A DNA stretch of 47,289 nucleotides, taken from the NCBI GenBank assembly GCA_963966765.1, contig CAXAAR010000006.1, forward strand, positions 1-47,289, read 5' to 3'. The notes beneath the pieces were generated by a model. It was not told the origin of the DNA and did no database searches. It saw only the letters and a list, made by a program, of their open reading frames with translations. A program made the position numbers and the translations under genes. Positions 1 to 8,584 of this stretch are shown one piece after another (positions within the stretch are counted from its first letter, which is position 1; every line of letters begins with the position of its first letter). Source of the stretch: Aequoribacter sp003520285. GTDB taxonomy: Bacteria; Pseudomonadota; Gammaproteobacteria; Pseudomonadales; Halieaceae.

Positions 1-942
1 CTGACACAGTCCATCGCCGATAAAGCGTGGGCGCTGATTGAAGAGGTTGAGGCTGCGGGTGGCATGGCAAAAGCCATTGAAACAGGTATGCCAAAACTGC
101 GTATCGAAGAGGCCGCTGCTAAAAAGCAGGCCCGCATCGATCGTGGCGAAGATGTCATTGTTGGCGTGAACAAATATCGCACTGACGCCAACGAGAGCGT
201 AGAAGTGCTGTCCATCGACGATCAGGCCGTACGTGAGTCTCAGCTAAGTAAGTTGAAGGCCCTAAAAGCAAAACGTAACGATGACGATGTGAAAAACGCC
301 CTAGATGCCCTTCAAGAGGCTGCCAAGTCAGGTCAAGGTAACTTGCTGGATCTGGCTATTCAAGCCATCCGCTTGCGTGCGACTGTCGGCGAGGTGTCAG
401 AGGCTTTAGAACGTGAGTTCGGGCGCTTTAATGCGACCTCACAGACGGTGTCGGGTGTCTACGGCGCCGCATTTGAGCAGGACGATAACTGGACTATGAT
501 TTCTAAAGATATCGATCAATTTGTGGCAGATTACGGCCGCCGACCGCGCATGTTGGTGTGCAAAATGGGGCAGGACGGTCATGACCGCGGTGCTAAAGTT
601 GTGGCTACTGCCTTTGCTGACGTTGGTTTTGACGTGGATCTCTCGCCCATGTTTTCAACCCCCGAGGAAGTCGCGAAACAGGCAATTGAGAACGATGTCC
701 ATGTCGTGGGTGCATCATCGCTTGCCGCAGGACACAAGACCCTTGTCCCAGCACTCGTTCAAGCACTGAAAGCGCAGGGTGGAGACGACATCATTGTTAT
801 TGCGGGAGGTGTCATACCGCAGCAAGATTACGCCGAGCTCTACAAGGCAGGTGTGAAATGCATTTTCGGTCCGGGGACGCCAATTCCCGTCTCCGCTCGC
901 GCTGTGCTAGACGCTGTTCGTGAGTCGCTCGGTTCGCAATGA
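1..942 (+). CDS. scpA: Methylmalonyl-CoA mutase, C-terminal part (5' end outside window)
   Basis: The reading frame is open from base 1 and has no start in the window, so this is the C-terminal roughly 313 residues of a protein that is normally about 700 residues. The family isomerises (R)-methylmalonyl-CoA to succinyl-CoA with adenosylcobalamin, the last step of propionate, odd-chain fatty acid and Val/Ile breakdown. The B12-binding domain is visible: the motif DGHDRG carries the lower axial histidine (DxHxxG type), followed by a typical Rossmann-like stretch with GASSLAAGH and IAGGVIP. The upstream part is the end of the TIM-barrel domain plus linker. The stop overlaps the meaB start (ATGA), so the two are translationally coupled. 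The catalytic barrel itself is not in view. Confidence 0.95.
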   Translation: MTQSIADKAWALIEEVEAAGGMAKAIETGMPKLRIEEAAAKKQARIDRGEDVIVGVNKYRTDANESVEVLSIDDQAVRESQLSKLKALKAKRNDDDVKNALDALQEAAKSGQGNLLDLAIQAIRLRATVGEVSEALEREFGRFNATSQTVSGVYGAAFEQDDNWTMISKDIDQFVADYGRRPRMLVCKMGQDGHDRGAKVVATAFADVGFDVDLSPMFSTPEEVAKQAIENDVHVVGASSLAAGHKTLVPALVQALKAQGGDDIIVIAGGVIPQQDYAELYKAGVKCIFGPGTPIPVSARAVLDAVRESLGSQ

Positions 943-1895
943 GCATATCGCTCGATGCATTGGTCGCGGGCGATCGTCGTGCGCTAGCTAAAGCGATCAC
1001 CTTGATCGAAAGTAGCCGCAGCGACCACCGCGCTGCGGCTCAAGAACTTCTGGGTCGCTTGCTGCCGCAAACCGGTCACAGTCTTCGCATCGGCATCTCA
1101 GGCGTGCCTGGGGTGGGGAAGTCGACCTTCATAGAACGTTTTGGTCTTTTGCTTCTGGCGCTCGGCAAACGAGTAGCAGTTCTGGCAGTAGATCCGAGTT
1201 CGCCTGTAGCAGGCGGTTCCATTCTCGGTGATAAAACCCGGATGGAAGTCTTGTCACGATCGTCCGACGCCTTTATTCGCCCAAGCCCGGCGGGCAGAAC
1301 TCTCGGTGGTGTAGCACAACGCACTCGCGAAACACTGTTGCTTTGCGAAGCTGCGGGCTTTGACGTGATTCTGGTAGAAACCGTGGGCGTGGGCCAATCA
1401 GAGCACCAGGTCGCGGGAATGGTCGATTTTTTTATGTTACTGATGCTGCCAGGCGGAGGGGATGAGCTTCAAGGCATCAAAAAGGGGATCCTGGAGCTCG
1501 CCGATGCCCTGGTGATCAACAAAGCAGACGGCGACAGTAAAGCGCTTGCTGCGCAGGCTCAGCAGCATTATCAAAATGCGCTGCATCTTCTGAGTCATCC
1601 CTCGTTCTGGACCCCTAAAGTCGTCACCTGCTCAGCGCTAGAGGATCAAGGCATTGACTCTATTTGGACGATGATTACGGACTTTACCGCGCTCGCGCAA
1701 GCCAACGGCGTATGGAATCAGCAGCGCAAACAGCAAAAGCAGCAGTGGTTGCATCAATTGATTCAAGAGGGTTTGCAGGCCAAGCTATTCGCCAGTAAAC
1801 AAGCGCAAACTTTGCTGCCCAAAGTTGAAGCCGAGGTGGCCAATGATCAGCTCACCGCTTATCAAGCCGCGACCAAGATTCTAGATTTACTCTGA
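939..1895 (+). CDS. meaB: Methylmalonyl-CoA mutase-associated GTPase MeaB
   Basis: A 318-residue G3E-family P-loop GTPase that gates cobalamin loading onto, and protects, methylmalonyl-CoA mutase. A Walker A motif GVPGVGKS lies at about residues 55-62. It is followed by VDPSSPVAGGSILGDKTRM, the MeaB/ArgK signature, then VETVGVGQSE (switch region) and NKADGD (base-recognition NKxD) near residue 195. The start ATG overlaps the mutase stop as ATGA, which fixes the start and supports co-translation with its client. Length is normal for the family. The older name ArgK/YgfD reflects a former annotation as an arginine transport kinase. The next gene is convergent, so this operon ends here. Confidence 0.97.
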   Translation: MSISLDALVAGDRRALAKAITLIESSRSDHRAAAQELLGRLLPQTGHSLRIGISGVPGVGKSTFIERFGLLLLALGKRVAVLAVDPSSPVAGGSILGDKTRMEVLSRSSDAFIRPSPAGRTLGGVAQRTRETLLLCEAAGFDVILVETVGVGQSEHQVAGMVDFFMLLMLPGGGDELQGIKKGILELADALVINKADGDSKALAAQAQQHYQNALHLLSHPSFWTPKVVTCSALEDQGIDSIWTMITDFTALAQANGVWNQQRKQQKQQWLHQLIQEGLQAKLFASKQAQTLLPKVEAEVANDQLTAYQAATKILDLL

Positions 1896-1898
1896 AGC

Positions 1899-1917
1899 CG
1901 CACTCAGGGATAGTGCG
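1899..1917. terminator. Short inverted repeat between convergent meaB and GNAT genes
   Basis: CGCACT (1899-1904) and AGTGCG (1912-1917) form a 6-bp stem with a 7-base loop in the 28-base gap between the two convergent stop codons. There is no T-run on either side, so it is at best a weak bidirectional terminator or a 3'-end stabilising hairpin. Confidence 0.35.
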
Positions 1918-1923
1918 CTGACA

Positions 1924-2859
1924 TTAGATGCCGAGATCTCTGAAATTCGCATCCTCTTCGCTCCGCTGCCAGATTTGCTCGAAAATTTCGGTCAGACGGC
2001 GATTGAGAGGCCGATCATCGATCTCATAACGCACCCGATGATCTGCGGTATCTGGCATGTAGAGCGTATTATTTTGGTCCGCCAGCAAAACGAGCCGGCC
2101 GGTGAGCTGCTCTGGTGCATCGGTTACCTTAATTTGAACAAAGCTCGGTAGACGTTTGGCAAGCTCTAGTAAGCGATGTCCACGCGCCCTTAACGAGTGA
2201 CTATCGGTGATGAGGATCTGTACGGAGGTCCGGCTGCCACTGCGCGACAACTCCGATAAGCACAGCGCCATTTCAGGGCTGTCAAATATGACGGGGTCGA
2301 GACTCTCGCTGAATATGCGCACGCTGCGTTGAGCCTTTTGGCAGAGATTCAAAGCAAGTTGTCTAGCGGGCTTAGGATAATGAGCACTGACGATTCTTTG
2401 GAAATAAGACTGATAGTCGATGACCATCTGCATCGCTTGATGGGGCTTGTCGGCCTCGGTGAAGCATTCACCAACGGGCGCGAAACCTAAAGTCTGATAG
2501 AAATCGAGCGAATCAGTTTGCGCGTGCAAGTAGACGGTCGCAACACCGAGTCGCTGGGCATCAGCGATCACGGAGCGCATAAGTGCGGTTCCAATACCGC
2601 AGCGTCTGTGACTCGCTAGCACTGCGAGCCGGCCAATTCTTCCGTCCGCAAGTTGCCGAGCAGTGCCGACTGGCTTACTCCCAATCATGGCGACATAGTG
2701 ATGGGCCTGAGGGTCTTGACCGTCAAGCTCGATGCTCTCGGGGATTCCCTGTTCTTCAATGAAGACTTTACGCCGTATCGCCGTTAACAGGCTTTCACCA
2801 AGACGCCAGTCGATGCGCTCGACCCTTGCTATTGAGGGTTCAAACTGGGCCTCACTCAT
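1924..2859 (-). CDS. GNAT N-acetyltransferase with an extra C-terminal domain
   Basis: A 311-residue protein. Residues about 10-150 are a GNAT acetyltransferase: the acetyl-CoA loop HRRCGIGTAL near residue 84 fits the Q/RxxGxG/A motif, followed by VYLHAQTDSLDFYQTLGF, typical of the ElaA-like subgroup. Residues about 155-311 form a second domain (VRIFSESLDPVIFDSPEMAL, then VQILITDSHSL and LVLLADQNN). I believe this corresponds to a domain of unknown function, DUF7931-like, that accompanies such acetyltransferases near purB in pseudomonads. The substrate is unknown. The start has an AGGAGT ribosome site. It lies 66 bases after purB on the same strand and may be the last gene of that transcript. 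Confidence 0.8.
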   Translation of the reverse strand: MSEAQFEPSIARVERIDWRLGESLLTAIRRKVFIEEQGIPESIELDGQDPQAHHYVAMIGSKPVGTARQLADGRIGRLAVLASHRRCGIGTALMRSVIADAQRLGVATVYLHAQTDSLDFYQTLGFAPVGECFTEADKPHQAMQMVIDYQSYFQRIVSAHYPKPARQLALNLCQKAQRSVRIFSESLDPVIFDSPEMALCLSELSRSGSRTSVQILITDSHSLRARGHRLLELAKRLPSFVQIKVTDAPEQLTGRLVLLADQNNTLYMPDTADHRVRYEIDDRPLNRRLTEIFEQIWQRSEEDANFRDLGI

Positions 2860-2910
2860 GCAACTTAGACTCCTGTAGTCTCTTCAGCGACGAGACGCTG
2901 ACTTTACCGA

Positions 2911-2947
2911 GAGCGAGCGCAAAGATCACAGATCACGAGCGAGCGCA
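2911..2947. repeat. Compound direct repeat at the purB 3' end
   Basis: GAGCGAGCGCA occurs at 2911-2921 and again at 2937-2947. The space between contains the 7-mer AGATCAC twice in tandem (2923-2929, 2930-2936). The right copies encode the last residues and stop of purB. The left ones lie just past the stop. It looks like the trace of a small tandem duplication with a 26-base period; no function is evident. Confidence 0.6.
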
Positions 2948-4293
2948 CTTGCAATCCCAGTATAGGTGCTGGGGCTGAGAGCCGACAGTTCGTCTTTGGC
3001 CGCCTGAGGAATATCGAGCGTTAGGACAAATGCCTGAATTGACTCTGCATCAATATCTTTTCCGCGAGTGAGCTCCTTTAGTTTCTCGTAGGGGTGTTCG
3101 ATGCCATAGCGGCGCATGACCGTCTGTATCGGTTCTGCAAGCACCTCCCAGGAAGAGGCCAAATCACCGGCAATGACCGCATAATTGACTTCTAGCTTCG
3201 AGAGCCCCTTGCTGGTGGATTGAAGTGCGAGCGACGTGTAGCCGAAGCCAACCCCCATATTCCGCAATACAGTGCTGTCCGTTAGGTCTCTTTGCCAGCG
3301 ACTGATTGGTAGCTTCTGTGACAGATGATTCAAAATCGCATTGGCGAGGCCTAAGTTACCCTCTGAGTTTTCGAAATCAATAGGATTCACTTTATGAGGC
3401 ATCGTTGACGAGCCTATCTCACCAGCGATCGTTCGCTGTTTGAAATACGCGTTCGAGATATAGGCCCAGATGTCCCGGTTGAGATCAATCATGATGACGT
3501 TGAACCGACTGATGGCATCGAAGAGTTCAGCCATGTAGTCATGCGGTTCAATTTGAGTGGTATAGGGATTCCATTCGAGCCCCAAGCTCTCTGCGAATCG
3601 TTTGGATACTGTGGGCCAATCAACATCCGGATAAGCGCTGACGTGGGCGTTGTAGTTGCCCACTGCACCATTCAGCTTCCCGAGTAGGGCAACGCCCGTA
3701 ATAGACTCGACTTGGCGTCGCAGGCGCATTACCACGTTCGCAAATTCCTTACCAAGCGTTGTCGGAGACGCTGTCTGCCCGTGTGTACGCGACAGCATGG
3801 CCACATCAGCGTGATCATGAGCAAGCGTCTCGAGCGCTGTGATTAACTGTTGCATCTGAGGCAAGAGGACCTCATTCAAACCATCCTTTAGCATCAATGC
3901 GTGAGCTAAGTTATTGATATCCTCTGAAGTACAAGCAAAGTGCACAAATTCGCTGATGGCAGCAAGGGCAGGGCGGCTCTGTAACTTCGACTTAATAAAA
4001 TATTCGACTGCTTTCACATCATGATTTGTAGTCAGCTCTGTTTGCTTAATCACCTGCGCGTCTTCGAGCGAAAAATCTGCGGCGATCGACAACAAATAGT
4101 TGGTATCGTCTGAGCTCAGCGAGGGCACCTCTGGTATCTCGGTTATCTCACTTAGGCACTTGAGCCAATGAACCTCGACTGCCACTCTGCGTTTGATCAA
4201 ACCAAATTCACTAAAGATCTCAGCATAAGCAGTGACCTTCGAATGATAGCGACCATCCAAGGGACTCAGTGCTAAAAGTGTATTGATGTTCAT
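2926..4293 (-). CDS. purB: Adenylosuccinate lyase
   Basis: A 455-residue enzyme of the fumarase/aspartase superfamily. It cleaves adenylosuccinate to AMP and fumarate and SAICAR to AICAR plus fumarate in purine synthesis. The superfamily signature GSSTMPHKVNPIDFENSEGN is intact and carries the flexible catalytic serine loop. TSEDINN and SRTHGQTASPTTLGKE supply the other two conserved active-site blocks. Length agrees with the E. coli enzyme (456). The start lies 4 bases after the hflD stop, the same order as in E. coli and Pseudomonas (mnmA-hflD-purB), indicating one operon. Confidence 0.98.
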   Translation of the reverse strand: MNINTLLALSPLDGRYHSKVTAYAEIFSEFGLIKRRVAVEVHWLKCLSEITEIPEVPSLSSDDTNYLLSIAADFSLEDAQVIKQTELTTNHDVKAVEYFIKSKLQSRPALAAISEFVHFACTSEDINNLAHALMLKDGLNEVLLPQMQQLITALETLAHDHADVAMLSRTHGQTASPTTLGKEFANVVMRLRRQVESITGVALLGKLNGAVGNYNAHVSAYPDVDWPTVSKRFAESLGLEWNPYTTQIEPHDYMAELFDAISRFNVIMIDLNRDIWAYISNAYFKQRTIAGEIGSSTMPHKVNPIDFENSEGNLGLANAILNHLSQKLPISRWQRDLTDSTVLRNMGVGFGYTSLALQSTSKGLSKLEVNYAVIAGDLASSWEVLAEPIQTVMRRYGIEHPYEKLKELTRGKDIDAESIQAFVLTLDIPQAAKDELSALSPSTYTGIASALARDL

Positions 4294-4297
4294 AAAA

Positions 4298-4936
4298 CTA
4301 TTCCTTAACCCTATCGCTCTCAGTGTTTTGTAGTAAGACCGCCGCGGCTGCGAGTATTGACTTACGCTGCCACATTAAACGCCACCGACGACCACCGAGT
4401 TGGCGCCACAAGTAAGCAGATCGAATACCCGCCAGCAGTAACGAGCGGATCTGATCAGCATAGACTTCTTGGCTTAAATACTCGCTATTACCGATGATTT
4501 TGATCCTAAAGCTCAGTTGACTCAACGAATCTTGATAAATGGCCGCTATATTGTGGCTCAGTGAACGCGGATCGTTGGTGAAATGGGTTGCTTTGTATGA
4601 CACGTGCTCCAATCGTGAGTGCACTAACGCCTGCATCGTCTTATCAGCGCTAAATTTCCGCTCCAAGTGCAAAATGCCAAGGGTATACCTAAGAACGTGC
4701 TGGAGCGAGGCGTCTGGGGTCTTACCAAACAGCGCTACGAGTGTCTCGCAACCCAGTGTCAGCGAGTCAAATCCAGCATAGACATCCTCTGTACTAGTGG
4801 CATCAAAAGTGAATAGGCTATTGATTGATGCCTTGAAGGGTTCACTGGGGCAGGTGCCGGCGACCGCGATACGATCTACCAGTCTGGCTGCTTGAATGAC
4901 CCCAGACAGAGCCGCGATCTGCTCGGGAAGACTCAT
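4298..4936 (-). CDS. hflD: High-frequency-lysogenization protein HflD homolog
   Basis: A 212-residue HflD (YcfC) family protein. I place the start at the ATG at 4934-4936 (MSLPEQIAALSG), which overlaps the mnmA stop as ATGA. An upstream in-frame ATG at 4969 lies inside mnmA and would add 11 arginine-rich residues not seen in the family. In E. coli the protein is peripherally membrane-associated and binds phage lambda CII. Its housekeeping role is not established, but its fixed position between mnmA and purB across gammaproteobacteria suggests one. No catalytic motif is expected or seen. Confidence 0.92.
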   Translation of the reverse strand: MSLPEQIAALSGVIQAARLVDRIAVAGTCPSEPFKASINSLFTFDATSTEDVYAGFDSLTLGCETLVALFGKTPDASLQHVLRYTLGILHLERKFSADKTMQALVHSRLEHVSYKATHFTNDPRSLSHNIAAIYQDSLSQLSFRIKIIGNSEYLSQEVYADQIRSLLLAGIRSAYLWRQLGGRRWRLMWQRKSILAAAAVLLQNTESDRVKE

Positions 4937-6021
4937 AGCGCGCTCTCGATCACGCCGCCACCGAGGCAACGATCAGCATCGTAAAATACGGCTGACTGTC
5001 CGGGCGTGATCGCGCGCTGCGGCGATTCAAACTCGACTCTAAGCGTATCTTGAGGACCTGGATAGATCACACATGCCTGGTCGGTTTGGCGATAGCGGAT
5101 TTTAGCTGCGCAGGCGAGCGCCTGTTGAGGCGGCTCAATCAGCCAATGGGGTTGTTTAACGATCAAAGAGCGCTTGAACAGACGGGGATGATCATTACCT
5201 TGGGCAACGATAAGCTCATTGGTTTCGAGACTTTTTGCAATCACGTACCACGGTTGATCCGAGAATTTTTGAGTGCCACCGATTCCAAGTCCTTGACGCT
5301 GACCAATGGTGTGATACATCAAGCCTTGATGAGATCCAAGAACATCGCCAGACTCGGTCCGAATCGGCCCGGGCTGAGCAGGTAAGTAACGTGACAGAAA
5401 ATCATTAAAACGACGCTCACCAATAAAACAGATCCCGGTGGAATCTTTTTTGTCGAAGGTTGGCAAGCCAGCCGAGCGCGCCATAGCCCTGACGTCAGTC
5501 TTATCGATCTCACCGAGCGGGAACAGCGTTTTCGCTAATGCCTGCGTCTCTACAGCATGAAGAAAATAACTCTGGTCTTTATTGCTGTCCAAACCTTTTA
5601 GCAACATCACATTGCCGCCTGCGTCAACCTCTGTTCTGGCATAGTGCCCAGTTGCTATCTTGTCTGCGCCAAGCTTTAGCGCATAGTTCAAAAAGGCGTG
5701 GAACTTGATTTCCTTGTTGCAGAGAATATCTGGGTTTGGCGTACGACCCGCGCGATATTCGTCTAAAAAATAGGCAAACACACGATCCCAATATTCCCGA
5801 GCGAAGTTGGCACCGTGAAGCACGATGCCTAACTCAGCGGCCACCGCGGAAGCATCGGCAAAGTCCTGCATTACGGTACAGTATTCGGTGTCATCGTCTT
5901 CATCCCAGTTCTTCATGAAGAGGGCTTCAACATCATATCCTGCCCGCAACAGTTCTAGTGCGGCAATCGATGAATCGACCCCACCAGAGAGTCCTACAAT
6001 AACTTTTCCTGTCGCGGTCAT
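4933..6021 (-). CDS. mnmA: tRNA-specific 2-thiouridylase MnmA
   Basis: A 362-residue enzyme that installs the 2-thio group of U34 in tRNA Lys, Glu and Gln, receiving sulfur through the Tus relay. The PP-loop GLSGGVDSS is near residue 10. The nucleophilic cysteine lies in NPDILCNKEIKF and the second, persulfide-carrying cysteine in GICFIGERRFNDF, so both catalytic cysteines are present. The C-terminal beta-barrel with RVEFESPQRAITPGQSAVFY is complete. It overlaps nudJ (ATGA) upstream and hflD (ATGA) downstream, consistent with tight coupling. Confidence 0.97.
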   Translation of the reverse strand: MTATGKVIVGLSGGVDSSIAALELLRAGYDVEALFMKNWDEDDDTEYCTVMQDFADASAVAAELGIVLHGANFAREYWDRVFAYFLDEYRAGRTPNPDILCNKEIKFHAFLNYALKLGADKIATGHYARTEVDAGGNVMLLKGLDSNKDQSYFLHAVETQALAKTLFPLGEIDKTDVRAMARSAGLPTFDKKDSTGICFIGERRFNDFLSRYLPAQPGPIRTESGDVLGSHQGLMYHTIGQRQGLGIGGTQKFSDQPWYVIAKSLETNELIVAQGNDHPRLFKRSLIVKQPHWLIEPPQQALACAAKIRYRQTDQACVIYPGPQDTLRVEFESPQRAITPGQSAVFYDADRCLGGGVIESAL

Positions 6022-6467
6022 AACATAGCTAACATACGCAGAGGGTACGATTCATGGGCTTGGTATCGCTCTAATGCATCGAGTACCAAGGGACTGCGCA
6101 GTTTATCAGAGTTCTGGCTGATTTGGGCCATCGTCATCCAGTGGACTTGCTCAATATCGGGATCGAGTTGTGCCTCGAAGTCTTGCGATACAAGCTCTGC
6201 ATGCAGCGTGATCCGACAATAGGTCGCTGCCCGTTCCAGAGAATAGTAAAGCCCTACACTAATCACACTGACGGGTCTGACGATACATCCGGTTTCTTCG
6301 AAAGTTTCGCGCGTTGCTCCGTCAATGACGCTTTCGCCATGCTCTAGATGTCCCGCTGGCTGGTTAAGAACCTTCCTGCCACTGTGCTTATCGGTTTCCT
6401 CCACCATCAAGAAATGGTTGTCGCGCTCGACGACGACCGCGGTGGTCACATGAAAATTGCTCTGCAT
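6018..6467 (-). CDS. nudJ: NUDIX hydrolase, NudJ-like
   Basis: A 149-residue NUDIX protein. The NUDIX box is read in GHLEHGESVIDGATRETFEE followed by TG, matching Gx5Ex7REUxEExGU, so the metal-binding residues are intact. Position next to mnmA and rluE matches the E. coli and Pseudomonas nudJ (ymfB) locus. In E. coli NudJ releases phosphate from nucleoside di- and triphosphates and from the thiamin precursor HMP-PP; the substrate here is inferred from family and context only. The start codon shares one base with the rluE stop (TGATG). Confidence 0.9.
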   Translation of the reverse strand: MQSNFHVTTAVVVERDNHFLMVEETDKHSGRKVLNQPAGHLEHGESVIDGATRETFEETGCIVRPVSVISVGLYYSLERAATYCRITLHAELVSQDFEAQLDPDIEQVHWMTMAQISQNSDKLRSPLVLDALERYQAHESYPLRMLAML

Positions 6468-7096
6468 CAGCTGCGAACTCGCGCGGTGGGTGACACTTTA
6501 GCTACGTATCTTCGACGTTTTTTGGTCGGAGTGGCGGTTGCCGAGGAAAAACTTGGCGGGGTCTCGACAAAGCGATACTCGCCTGGCATCAGGGAGGCTA
6601 GCTTAAATGCCCCGACCTGATATCTGACGAGTCGTAGGGTAGGGAATCCGACCGCAGCCGTCATGCGTCGAATCTGCCGATTGCGGCCCTCACACAGACC
6701 AATCGACAACCAACTGGTTGGCACCTGAGCACGATACCGTATGGGCGGTTCTCTATCCCACAACACCGGAGCTGTGATCGTTTTTACCTTGGCCGGTGAA
6801 GTCAGGCCATCATTTAAAAGCAACCCAGTGGTTAATTGCTCGATCGCACTGTGAGTTATTTCGCCTTCGACCTGCACCCAATAGTATTTCCACGTTGTCT
6901 GTTTTGGAGAGGTCAGTTGTGACTGCAGCTTGCCATTCTTGGTGAGCACCAATAATCCCTCAGAGTCCGAGTCAAGTCGGCCAGCCACGCGATAATGAGG
7001 AGCCTTTAACAGATGTGCTAGGCCGCGCTTCGCTCCGTCATCGGAGAATTGCGACAGCATATGCATCGGTTTATTCAGTAAAATAAGAGAATCCAT
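6467..7096 (-). CDS. rluE: 23S rRNA pseudouridine synthase E
   Basis: A 209-residue RsuA/RluB/E/F-family pseudouridine synthase without an S4 domain, as in RluE, which modifies U2457 of 23S rRNA in E. coli. The catalytic aspartate is in AGRLDSDSEGLLVLT, and the conserved LCEGRNRQIRRM motif is present. I prefer the ATG at 7096 (MDSLILLNKP), which begins the conserved LLNKP strand. A longer frame from 7144 would add 16 non-conserved residues. A CATAAT element 6 bases upstream of this ATG suggests a very short or absent leader. Basic C-terminal tail (KKRRRYVAK). Confidence 0.93.
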   Translation of the reverse strand: MDSLILLNKPMHMLSQFSDDGAKRGLAHLLKAPHYRVAGRLDSDSEGLLVLTKNGKLQSQLTSPKQTTWKYYWVQVEGEITHSAIEQLTTGLLLNDGLTSPAKVKTITAPVLWDREPPIRYRAQVPTSWLSIGLCEGRNRQIRRMTAAVGFPTLRLVRYQVGAFKLASLMPGEYRFVETPPSFSSATATPTKKRRRYVAKVSPTARVRS

Positions 7097-7102
7097 AAGC
7101 AG

Positions 7103-7108
7103 ATTATG
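7103..7108 (-). promoter_or_regulatory. Candidate -10 element for a leaderless rluE transcript
   Basis: On the minus strand the hexamer CATAAT (preceded by GGTAT) ends 6 bases before the rluE ATG. With normal -10 geometry, transcription would start at or next to the A of the ATG. No good -35 hexamer and no Shine-Dalgarno sequence are visible. Inference only. Confidence 0.35.
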
Positions 7109-7173
7109 ATACCATTTTCCGAGTAAAGCATTTCTATCTATCACTGTGTTATTTACTTTTTATGGAGTCAGCT

Positions 7174-8427
7174 ATGGGCTATCAGCACATCCAAATACCT
7201 GCGGTCGGTCAGGCCATTACCGTGAACGACGATTACACTTTAAACGTTCCCAACACGCCGATCATTCCCTACATCGAGGGCGACGGGATCGGTGTTGATA
7301 TTAGCCCTGTTATGATTAAAGTCGTTGATGCGGCAGTCGAAAAAGCCTACCAAGGTGCTAAGAAAATCTCTTGGATGGAAATCTACACAGGCGAGAAAGC
7401 CGCCGAGCTGTACGATGGTGACTGGTTCCCAGAAGAGACTCTGGATGCAATTAAAGCGTATTCGGTCGCAATTAAAGGCCCGCTGACAACCCCCGTTGGC
7501 GGCGGCTTTCGGTCGTTAAATGTCGCACTGAGACAAGAGCTAGACCTGTATACCTGTTTGAGACCGGTGCGTTGGTTCGAGGGCGTACCCTCTCCAGTAA
7601 AAGATCCAGGCGCTTGTAACATGGTTATTTTCCGCGAGAACTCAGAAGATATTTATGCAGGGGTCGAGTACCAGGCAGGCACACCTGAAGCGGATAAAGT
7701 GGTCGAGTTTTTGCTCAAAGAGATGGGCGTCACGAAAATACGTTTTCCTCAAAACGTCGGTATCGGTATCAAGCCGGTCTCAAAAGAGGGAACTGAGCGC
7801 CTTGTTCGCAAGGCAATTCAATATGCTATCGACCAAGATCTCCCCTCTGTCACTCTCGTGCACAAAGGGAACATCATGAAATTTACTGAAGGCGCTTTTA
7901 GGGATTGGGGTTATGCCTTAGCCCAGAGCGAGTTCGGTGGCCAGCTGTTAGATGGCGGCCCCTGGGTGTCAGTTAAGAACCCAAATACCGGTAAAGAGAT
8001 CGTCATTAAGGATGTTATCGCAGACGCGATGCTACAGCAGATACTGACTCGTCCGAACGACTACAGCGTGGTTGCTACGCTGAATCTGAACGGCGATTAT
8101 CTATCTGATGCTCTGGCTGCGCAAGTCGGTGGCATTGGTATCGCACCGGGCGCGAACTTAAGTGATACAGTCGCGTTGTTCGAGGCCACCCACGGTACTG
8201 CACCGAAATACGCGGGCCAAGATAAGGTGAATCCTGGGTCTCTGATTCTGTCGGCTGAGATGATGCTTCGGCACATGGGCTGGAACGAGGCCGCTGACCT
8301 GATTATTGACGGCATGAACGGAGCGATTCAGGCGAAGACGGTGACCTATGATTTCGAGCGTCTAATGGACGGAGCCACACTGTTGAGCTGTTCCGAGTTC
8401 GGAGATCAGATCATCGCGAAAATGTAA
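7174..8427 (+). CDS. icd: NADP-dependent isocitrate dehydrogenase
   Basis: A 417-residue TCA-cycle enzyme making 2-oxoglutarate, CO2 and NADPH. The substrate loop GGGFRSLNVALRQ includes the serine that AceK phosphorylates in E. coli. NMVIFRENSEDIYAG and the isopropylmalate/isocitrate dehydrogenase signature NLNGDYLSDALAAQVGG are intact, as is EATHGTAPKYAG of the cofactor site. I choose the ATG at 7174 because GGAGT lies at 7164-7168, 5 bases upstream. The in-frame ATG at 7162 has no ribosome site and overlaps that element. It is divergent from rluE and closed by a strong terminator. Confidence 0.97.
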   Translation: MGYQHIQIPAVGQAITVNDDYTLNVPNTPIIPYIEGDGIGVDISPVMIKVVDAAVEKAYQGAKKISWMEIYTGEKAAELYDGDWFPEETLDAIKAYSVAIKGPLTTPVGGGFRSLNVALRQELDLYTCLRPVRWFEGVPSPVKDPGACNMVIFRENSEDIYAGVEYQAGTPEADKVVEFLLKEMGVTKIRFPQNVGIGIKPVSKEGTERLVRKAIQYAIDQDLPSVTLVHKGNIMKFTEGAFRDWGYALAQSEFGGQLLDGGPWVSVKNPNTGKEIVIKDVIADAMLQQILTRPNDYSVVATLNLNGDYLSDALAAQVGGIGIAPGANLSDTVALFEATHGTAPKYAGQDKVNPGSLILSAEMMLRHMGWNEAADLIIDGMNGAIQAKTVTYDFERLMDGATLLSCSEFGDQIIAKM

Positions 8428-8441
8428 CTCCGCGCTGTGTT

Positions 8442-8498
8442 AAAAGCTCGCTTCCCCTGATTGCTCTTCAGCAATAGGGTACGCGGGCTTTTTTTTGT
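8442..8498 (+). terminator. Rho-independent terminator of icd
   Basis: AAAAGCTCGC (8442-8451) pairs with GCGGGCTTTT (8483-8492) in a 10-bp stem with one G-T pair. A second perfect hairpin, ATTGCT-cttc-AGCAAT, sits inside its loop. The right arm runs into a T-tract (8489-8496). This is the clearest intrinsic terminator in the window. Confidence 0.9.
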
Positions 8499-8534
8499 CT
8501 GGCTTGAGACACTTGTATTTCTTTTCCTTGCCCT

Positions 8535-8584
8535 CAGATACACTGCATCTGTGACTTTATTAAACTTCTCTTATAATGGTGGCT
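8535..8584 (+). promoter_or_regulatory. clpS promoter with overlapping dyad
   Basis: A consensus -10 TATAAT lies at 8572-8577 with TGTGAC at 8550-8555 as a weak -35 (16-base spacing). Transcription is expected at about 8584-8585, i.e. at the clpS ATG. A dyad CAGAT-N7-ATCTG (8535-8551) abuts the -35 and is a possible operator. The annotated-looking ATG at 8576 is part of the -10 element and is unlikely to be a start. Confidence 0.6.
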
